From Ferrimonas sediminum (lineage in GTDB: Bacteria; Pseudomonadota; Gammaproteobacteria; Enterobacterales; Shewanellaceae), in NCBI RefSeq assembly GCF_900100175.1, contig NZ_FNEM01000003.1, positions 76,725 to 140,724 of the forward strand: a DNA stretch of 64,000 nt. The letters are read 5' to 3'. This document shows, piece after piece, positions 58,963 through 64,000 of this stretch (the first letter of the stretch is position 1; each line of letters begins with the position of its first letter). The translations under genes and the position numbers were made by a program. A model generated the notes under the pieces. It searched no databases. It had not been told where the DNA came from and worked only from the letters and a program-made list of their open reading frames with translations.

Positions 58963-60206
58963 TCCAATCGTCCCGTTTCTTCATTCAGCATCTGCAAAAT
59001 GTACTTGTATACGTCCGGCCCCTGACTGGCGTGATAGATGTTGCGTTCGCCCACGCAGTCGTAGAAACCGTTGCTCTCTTTATCCAGCAAGAAGTCCACC
59101 CCGATGACCCCGGCCTTGACCGAAATCGCCTCGCCATGACGGCCGGTTTTGCCGCGCATGTTGTCAAACAGCTGCTGGCACAGCCCCGCTCCCACCAGCA
59201 TCTTCAAGTAACGATTGGTCTTAACCCCGTTGTAGGTTTTGGTATTGTCATGGCCATCGGAGAGTACGATGAACACTTGATCCGGGTTGAGGTTGGTGGC
59301 TTCATCGGACACCACCGCCGCCCGCAGCATCCCCTGCCAGGAGTAGGTGCCGGCATTGCGGGCGTTGGCGGTCATGGTATCCAGTTCGGCAAGGAAATGG
59401 TCATAATCCTCGGTCAAAGGGATATCGTGAAAATTCTTCGGGTAGTAGTAGCTGTATGACTGGTAATAGTTGGAGGCCGCCGGCTTGTCCTCAAACATGT
59501 GGGCCACGGTTTCATTGATGTTGTCGTAGATGTCCATGTTATACAGGGTGCGGGTGCCACCGACCTTACGCACACTGAAGCGGTTAAAACCGATCAGGGC
59601 GATGCGACTCTTCTCCTGATTATATTTGTTGTACAACTTCAGCTGATCCACCACCCGCGACAGGGTATCTTTAACGATGGCGTATTTCGTCTGACCATCG
59701 GTCCAGGCCCAGCTCATCGAGTAACTGAAGTCGACAATCAGGTACACATCCACCGGCTTGGGCAGGTAACGCTTGGACAGCGAGCCGCCCTTAAGCTCAA
59801 ACTGCTCCTTGATGCCGATGGCGTCAAAACTCAGCCAGCTGTCGTAACGGGAGTGCACCTGCACATCCGTCTGCATCGATGGTGCCAGTTCACCCGCGTC
59901 CTGCATGCAACCACTGGCGTAGGTGCAGGCGTCCTGACCAACCGTCACGGTCAGGGCACCGACGTTGTCCTTGATATAAAAATCGACCACCTGCTGCGCC
60001 AGCTGCTCCGACTGGGACTGGGTGGCTTCGTGCTGGGCCGCCACCGCCAGGCTGGCCACTTCGGCCGCTTCCAGCAAGCGGGCATGGGCCAGCATCTGCT
60101 GAGCCAGATGCATGGCAAAAGCAAACAGCATCATCATCACCGGCAACATGCCGACAAAGACGATCATCGCCGCCCCTCGCTGTTTGTGTAATGCTGGACG
60201 TTTCAT
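58959..60206 (-). CDS. tadG: TadG-like pseudopilin with von Willebrand A domain
   Basis: A 415-residue protein. N-terminal class-III-pilin-like region GAAMIVFVGMLPVMMMLFAF. From about residue 155 a von Willebrand A domain starts with VDVYLIVDFSYSMSWAW, where DFSYS is the MIDAS DxSxS, and VFIVLSDGHDNTKTYNGV closes it. TadG proteins with a vWA domain are proposed to act at the pilus tip or in adhesion. Start at ATG 60206, whose first base overlaps the tadF stop (TGATG). Confidence 0.88.
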   Translation of the reverse strand: MKRPALHKQRGAAMIVFVGMLPVMMMLFAFAMHLAQQMLAHARLLEAAEVASLAVAAQHEATQSQSEQLAQQVVDFYIKDNVGALTVTVGQDACTYASGCMQDAGELAPSMQTDVQVHSRYDSWLSFDAIGIKEQFELKGGSLSKRYLPKPVDVYLIVDFSYSMSWAWTDGQTKYAIVKDTLSRVVDQLKLYNKYNQEKSRIALIGFNRFSVRKVGGTRTLYNMDIYDNINETVAHMFEDKPAASNYYQSYSYYYPKNFHDIPLTEDYDHFLAELDTMTANARNAGTYSWQGMLRAAVVSDEATNLNPDQVFIVLSDGHDNTKTYNGVKTNRYLKMLVGAGLCQQLFDNMRGKTGRHGEAISVKAGVIGVDFLLDKESNGFYDCVGERNIYHASQGPDVYKYILQMLNEETGRLE

Positions 60207-60769
60207 CAAAACCTCGCGTATGAGATGGAACTGGCGACGATGTTGAACGGGTCGCCCTGCGCCACGCCAATGAGATTAAAGTCGGTCCGGTAACAGAGCG
60301 ACACCTGATAGACAGGTAATTTTCGAGCCTTGGAGGTCAGTGGCGACAAGTCGTCCATGGCACTGTTATTGATGGAGGCAAACCCACAGCCATCAACGTT
60401 GCCGCTGCTGCGCACCGCATAGGAGGCGGCTGGCGGCGCCGGAATGTACTCCTCCACCACCACCACCAGAGCGCCGGCGTCAAAACTGGCCATGGAGCGC
60501 GCCAGGCCGGCAGCCACAATGGCCTCGATGTCACTGACCAGGCTGGCGCATTTGCTGGCGTCGTTGCCGTTAATGCCACACATCTGCCCTTCGTCATCAA
60601 AGAACTGCCGCCGCTCCGACACCAGGGTCACCGCCGAGAAGGCCGCCCGGTCCAAGGCCCCCTTTTTGGCCACCGCAATCATGTAGTTCACCTGCATGGC
60701 GAAGAAGCCGGATAACACCAGCAACACCATCGCCAGCTCAACGGTAAAGACCCCTTTGCTGTTACCCAT
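60206..60769 (-). CDS. tadF: TadF pseudopilin
   Basis: A 187-residue protein with an N-terminal pseudopilin helix (GVFTVELAMVLLVLSGFFAM) and a Glu at the pilin-like position. Cysteine-containing C-terminal domain (EGQMCGINGNDASKC, LCYRTDF). Matches the TadF family by order and size. Start at 60769 or at 60778; the shorter form was chosen on spacing. Overlaps tadE by 8-17 bp and tadG by 1 bp. Confidence 0.83.
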   Translation of the reverse strand: MGNSKGVFTVELAMVLLVLSGFFAMQVNYMIAVAKKGALDRAAFSAVTLVSERRQFFDDEGQMCGINGNDASKCASLVSDIEAIVAAGLARSMASFDAGALVVVVEEYIPAPPAASYAVRSSGNVDGCGFASINNSAMDDLSPLTSKARKLPVYQVSLCYRTDFNLIGVAQGDPFNIVASSISYARF

Positions 60770-61280
60770 CGCAGCCATCCCAGTACTTAAACTTGCAGCG
60801 CTGATACTCCTGCACCGCCACCACCTCGCGGTGCACCCTCAGCTCCGGCAGATAGACGTTAAACATCGGCTGGTAACGGTAATCCACCTGATACACCGCC
60901 ACCGCCGCATTGAGGCCGGAGCTGGAGGCCAGAGCGCAGCTTTGCAGTTCACCGCCGCCCTGGCTGCACTGGGCCAGTGCCGACAGATCGCGGAAATAGA
61001 CCACCTCCGCCCGCACGGCTCCCAACTCCTCGCTGCTCATCCACCACTGGATGCCGTTCTCCCGCAGGGCCTGCAGCAGAGCGTACTCGTAATCCGCCAC
61101 CACGGTTGCGCTGAGGCTGCCCTGTCGTTTGGCGGCATTGACCGCGGTCGCCAGGGCATGGTCGGTGGCAGCCATGGCGTAGGTCAGGACGCAAAATTCC
61201 AGCCAGGCCAGCACCATCAGGATCAGTACCGGCAGGCCCAGCGCAGCCTCCACCGCCACGTTTCCCCGCTGGCGTTTCAC
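60762..61280 (-). CDS. tadE: TadE pseudopilin
   Basis: A 172-residue TadE-like minor pilin with MKRQRGNVAVEAALGLPVLI then LMVLAWLEFCVL: the Glu at mature position about 5 and the hydrophobic helix are the TadE signature for processing by the TadV prepilin peptidase. Starts at GTG overlapping the tadD stop (GTGA). Confidence 0.88.
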   Translation of the reverse strand: MKRQRGNVAVEAALGLPVLILMVLAWLEFCVLTYAMAATDHALATAVNAAKRQGSLSATVVADYEYALLQALRENGIQWWMSSEELGAVRAEVVYFRDLSALAQCSQGGGELQSCALASSSGLNAAVAVYQVDYRYQPMFNVYLPELRVHREVVAVQEYQRCKFKYWDGCDG

Positions 61281-62365
61281 AGCGCGGCCTGCTGATGACA
61301 GCTGGACTGAGTTACCACAAAGGCACCGGGCTCACTCACCTTAGACAGAAACTGGCTGGCTTCGCCGACGGTATCGAAATCACCGACACAGTAGCGATAC
61401 CGAGACTGGGACTGCTGTTCAAACAGCGAGCCGTAGCGCTGGATAAAATCACGGCGCATACGCTGGCTCAGGGGCCGATCCCAGGAGGTCACCTGAATGC
61501 AGAATCGCTTGTCCTGGCCTGCACCGGGCAGGGTGCAGGCGGCGGGGCCATCGCCGGGCTCGGTTCGCCCCTCCGGTTGCGACGGTGCCGGGGCGGCGGA
61601 CTGAGGTTCGGATAACGCCTTTGGCGGCGCCTTGCGCCACAGCACAGGCTGACTGTCGGCTGGCAGTACCCCGGCCATCAACGCCTGCAGCTGCCGCTTG
61701 GCCTGCTGCTCGTCGTCGTTCTGACGCAATACCTCCAGCGCCACTAGCGGCCGCTGCGCCTGTATCGCCGCCACGATCAGGTTGGCGCGAATGCCGCCAT
61801 CCTCCGGGTGCCTCAGGTACAGGGGTTGCAGCAGCGCCAAAGCCTGCTGCGGACGCTGCTGCATCAGGTGCACCACCGCCTGGTTGTTCAACACCTGCAG
61901 ATCACTGGCTCCGAGACGACGGGCCTCCTCAAACTGGTCGATGGCCAGTTCAAAGTGCTGCTGGGCGGCACTGGCCCGCCCCAACAGCAGCAGAGTCTGC
62001 ACCGGGTCACCACCGGCCTGCCGGTACTGTTGCAGCTGCGACTCACACTGCTGCCACTGTTGCTGCAGGCACTGTATCCGCGCCAGCGCCAGTCGTGCCT
62101 GAGGCTGTTGCCGCTCCTGTTCGCTCAGCAGGGTGGTGTACAGCTGGGCCGAACGCAAATCCTGCTGATCCAGGTAGAGGCTGATCAGCCGTTGTTTATA
62201 CTCTGGACGCTGGTTCAAGTTGGCCTTGTAGTGCGCCACCAGGCCGGCATGATTGCCCGACGCCAGCAACAGCGCTTCGCGGGTCTCCAGCGGGTCCTCG
62301 GCGGGACGACTGGCACAGCCGGCCAGGATCAGGGTCAGCAACAGCCCGGTTACGACGTTATTCAT
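61277..62365 (-). CDS. tadD: TadD-like TPR lipoprotein with C-terminal SPOR-like domain
   Basis: A 362-residue lipoprotein. Lipobox LILAGC (Cys at residue 17). About residues 25-235 form TPR helices (HFELAIDQFEEARRLGASDL, QVLNNQAVVHLMQQRPQQAL). A Pro/Glu linker follows, then residues about 285-350 (FCIQVTSWDRPLSQRMRRDF; YRYCVGDFDTVGEASQFL; GAFVV) have the strand-helix-strand pattern and closing xVGxF of the SPOR peptidoglycan-binding domain. Typical TadD ends after the TPRs, so this is a fusion. It overlaps tadE by 4 bp. Confidence 0.85.
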   Translation of the reverse strand: MNNVVTGLLLTLILAGCASRPAEDPLETREALLLASGNHAGLVAHYKANLNQRPEYKQRLISLYLDQQDLRSAQLYTTLLSEQERQQPQARLALARIQCLQQQWQQCESQLQQYRQAGGDPVQTLLLLGRASAAQQHFELAIDQFEEARRLGASDLQVLNNQAVVHLMQQRPQQALALLQPLYLRHPEDGGIRANLIVAAIQAQRPLVALEVLRQNDDEQQAKRQLQALMAGVLPADSQPVLWRKAPPKALSEPQSAAPAPSQPEGRTEPGDGPAACTLPGAGQDKRFCIQVTSWDRPLSQRMRRDFIQRYGSLFEQQSQSRYRYCVGDFDTVGEASQFLSKVSEPGAFVVTQSSCHQQAAL

Positions 62366-62380
62366 GGCTCCACCTCATGG

Positions 62381-63250
62381 TTAACTCATCATCCGGACGA
62401 TGCCCGGTGCGGCGATCAGCACCACAATGGGCACCATGATGAACAGGATCAGCGGAATCGACATCTTGGCACCCAACTTGCCGATCTTCTCCTCCAGGTT
62501 CATCATGTTGATCTCTCGGATGTCCGTCGCCAAAGACGACAATACCGGCCCCACCGACGAGCCATACTGCAGGCTCTGCACTATGGTCATCACGAAACTC
62601 TGGGTTTCACTGGTGGGCACCAGCTCATAAAATTCATTGATCGCTTTCTCGATGCCGACCACCTTGGATCGCTCCACCGTCACCCGCACCACCCGGGCCA
62701 GATGAGGATCCACCATCACCAACTCACCGGCCAGATGCGCCAGCGACGCTTCGATGGTCATGCCGGTGTGAACACACACATTCATCAGATCCAGCAGGAA
62801 GGGCAAACGACCGCTGATCTGGCGGACCAGGCGCTTACCCCGCATCTCCAGATACAGATCCGGCATCACCAGAAAGCCCACCGCCGATAAGCTGATCAAC
62901 AGCACAAACCGGGTCGAGCTCAAATGGCCCCGCAGCACCAGATACAGGGCAACGGCCAACACCACGACAAACGGGATAAACTTCAGGAAGTAGTAGCTCT
63001 GTGCCACCCAGCGCGGATAGATGCCGGCGGCATTGAGTTTTTTCTCCACCTCGCCCTGATTGAAGCTGAAAGGGGACACCAGCCGATCCCACCCCTGGCC
63101 CCGGCTCCGCTCTGAACCGCTGCTGCCCAGCAACGAGTTAACGCTCCAGCGAATGGCAAACCGCTCCCAGACCCGGACTCCGACCCAGGCCAGCAACAGC
63201 GCACACAGCAGCGCCACCAGGTAGAACCCGTAGGGAGGCAGGCTCGCCAT
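62381..63250 (-). CDS. tadC: TadC inner-membrane platform protein
   Basis: A 289-residue T2SSF-domain protein with N-terminal hydrophobic segments (GFYLVALLCALLLAWVGVRV) and the conserved cytoplasmic core (LPFLLDLMNVCVHTGMTIEA, SLAHLAG). It forms the pilus machine's inner-membrane platform with TadB. The start follows the tadB stop directly (TAGATG). Confidence 0.9.
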   Translation of the reverse strand: MASLPPYGFYLVALLCALLLAWVGVRVWERFAIRWSVNSLLGSSGSERSRGQGWDRLVSPFSFNQGEVEKKLNAAGIYPRWVAQSYYFLKFIPFVVVLAVALYLVLRGHLSSTRFVLLISLSAVGFLVMPDLYLEMRGKRLVRQISGRLPFLLDLMNVCVHTGMTIEASLAHLAGELVMVDPHLARVVRVTVERSKVVGIEKAINEFYELVPTSETQSFVMTIVQSLQYGSSVGPVLSSLATDIREINMMNLEEKIGKLGAKMSIPLILFIMVPIVVLIAAPGIVRMMS

Positions 63251-64000
63251 CTACTCCACCCCCCGCAAAATCCAGGCGATGCAGGCAAAGCCGATCAGTT
63301 CGCTGATCAACACGTAGTAGAAGATCGGCTTGCCGCCCTCTTCAAACATCACGAAGTGGTAGTTCTCCGGACTGGTGTACTTGAGGATCAGCAGGAAGAT
63401 CAGTGGCAGCGCCGCCACAATTTTGGCCGACGCCCGCGCCTCGGAGGTCAGGGCGCTCTTTTTCTTATCCAGACTGCGGGCGTCGAACATCAGGCGGTTA
63501 ATGCGGTTGATCACCTCCTTGAGCTGGCCGCCGCGACTCAGGTTCAGGCGAATGGTGGAGACAAAGAAAAAATACTCCACATAGGGAAACGACGCGCCGC
63601 TGCGCCGCAGCACGTCATCGGGGTCCTCGCCAATCAGCAGTCGCTCCGACATCAGCTTAAATTCGCGCCCCACCTCATTATCCAGCTGCTCACCCACATA
63701 CTCGAAGGCGTGCACCACGCTCTGGCCTGCCGACAGCGCGCCGGAGAGGATGTTGAGGGCATCGGGAAAGTCGTCCTGGAACCGCGATTCGCGGCGCTTT
63801 TTCAGTTGCAGTACAAACACCACAAACGCCAGCGGATACCCCCAACCCAGCACCAGCACCAGGCTTTGATGCAGCAGCATCTCATTGATGGCACCCAGTC
63901 CCACGGTGGCCGCAACGACAAACAGCAGCATCTTGACCCCGGGCTTGGGAGCCATCAGTTTCAGCAGCGCCTGCCAGTGCAGACGCAAACGGGTCTTCAG
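63251..64000 (-). CDS. tadB: TadB inner-membrane platform protein (partial at window edge)
   Basis: At least 249 codons, open to base 64000, so the N terminus lies outside the window. T2SSF core: FPDALNILSGALSAGQSVVH, AFEYVGEQLDNEVGREFKLM, LDKKKSALTSEARASAKIVA. Paired with tadC without any gap. TadA and the secretin/assembly genes should lie beyond the right edge. Confidence 0.88.
   Translation of the reverse strand: MKTRLRLHWQALLKLMAPKPGVKMLLFVVAATVGLGAINEMLLHQSLVLVLGWGYPLAFVVFVLQLKKRRESRFQDDFPDALNILSGALSAGQSVVHAFEYVGEQLDNEVGREFKLMSERLLIGEDPDDVLRRSGASFPYVEYFFFVSTIRLNLSRGGQLKEVINRINRLMFDARSLDKKKSALTSEARASAKIVAALPLIFLLILKYTSPENYHFVMFEEGGKPIFYYVLISELIGFACIAWILRGVE

Noticed and set aside
57682-59025. 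A 447-codon frame across the EamA and OmpA genes
   Set aside because: It runs through the end of one real gene and antisense to another, and its composition is Arg/His/Gln-rich without motifs.

Overview
This 64 kb window is a gene-dense, fairly high-GC stretch of a gammaproteobacterial chromosome. Three things point to a marine Alteromonadales bacterium close to Ferrimonas or Shewanella. First, the core gene order ftsK-lolA-rarA-crcB-serS / lrp / trxB-cydD-cydC / aat-bpt / infA / clpA-clpS / cspD / icd / rluE-mnmA-hflD-purB / roxA matches the enterobacterial and Shewanella order. Second, there is a periplasmic tetraheme flavocytochrome c fumarate reductase. Third, small families typical of the group are present (DUF4826, DUF2057, YibL, YbjN). 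The high GC favours Ferrimonas over most Shewanella; this is inference. I saw no rRNA, tRNA, CRISPR array, insertion sequence or prophage.

Layout. 1-930: the end of an M1-type metallopeptidase and a DUF6702 partner. 930-1154: an N-terminally truncated GNAT remnant. 1240-7454 (minus): the ftsK-lolA-rarA-crcB-serS run. 7649-13926: lrp divergent from alanine dehydrogenase, then trxB and the cydDC cysteine/glutathione exporter. 13974-25021: a glycine-zipper protein, aat-bpt (N-degron tagging), infA, clpA-clpS (N-degron reading and proteolysis), cspD, icd, rluE, mnmA-hflD-purB. 25138-29222: an RND adaptor-permease pair lying between purB and roxA. 30468-30872: a DUF2057 gene under an apparently perfect CRP site.

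31218-38411 is a respiration and signalling block. It holds fumarate reductase fccA, divergent from a porin, followed by a histidine kinase with a periplasmic solute-binding domain and an NtrC-type AAA+ response regulator that lacks the GAFTGA motif, then a DUF4826 gene. 38620-52152 is mostly metabolic: leucine dehydrogenase, a small outer-membrane barrel, a YbjN protein, a YfcC-family carrier, a MaoC-like protein, a DsdC-like LysR regulator, a YdiJ-type D-2-hydroxyglutarate dehydrogenase, and divergent ppsA/ppsR. At 52199-52642 sits a nickel superoxide dismutase whose signal-peptide cleavage site falls exactly before the Ni-hook histidine, followed by a 0.7 kb region of broken coding remnants. 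53371-58396 holds an SPFH protein, a DAHP synthase, an orphan LuxR-type response regulator, YkvA, YibL and an EamA transporter. 58393-64000 (minus) is a tight-adherence (Tad) pilus operon, tadB-C-D-E-F-G-ompA, running off the right edge, with a SPOR-like domain fused to TadD.

The points most worth following up are the signal-peptide-processed periplasmic NiSOD, the GAFTGA-less regulator paired with a solute-binding kinase beside fccA and the porin, the TadD-SPOR fusion, and a shared palindromic core (TGCAA-N2-TTGCA) found in two regulatory regions 12 kb apart.
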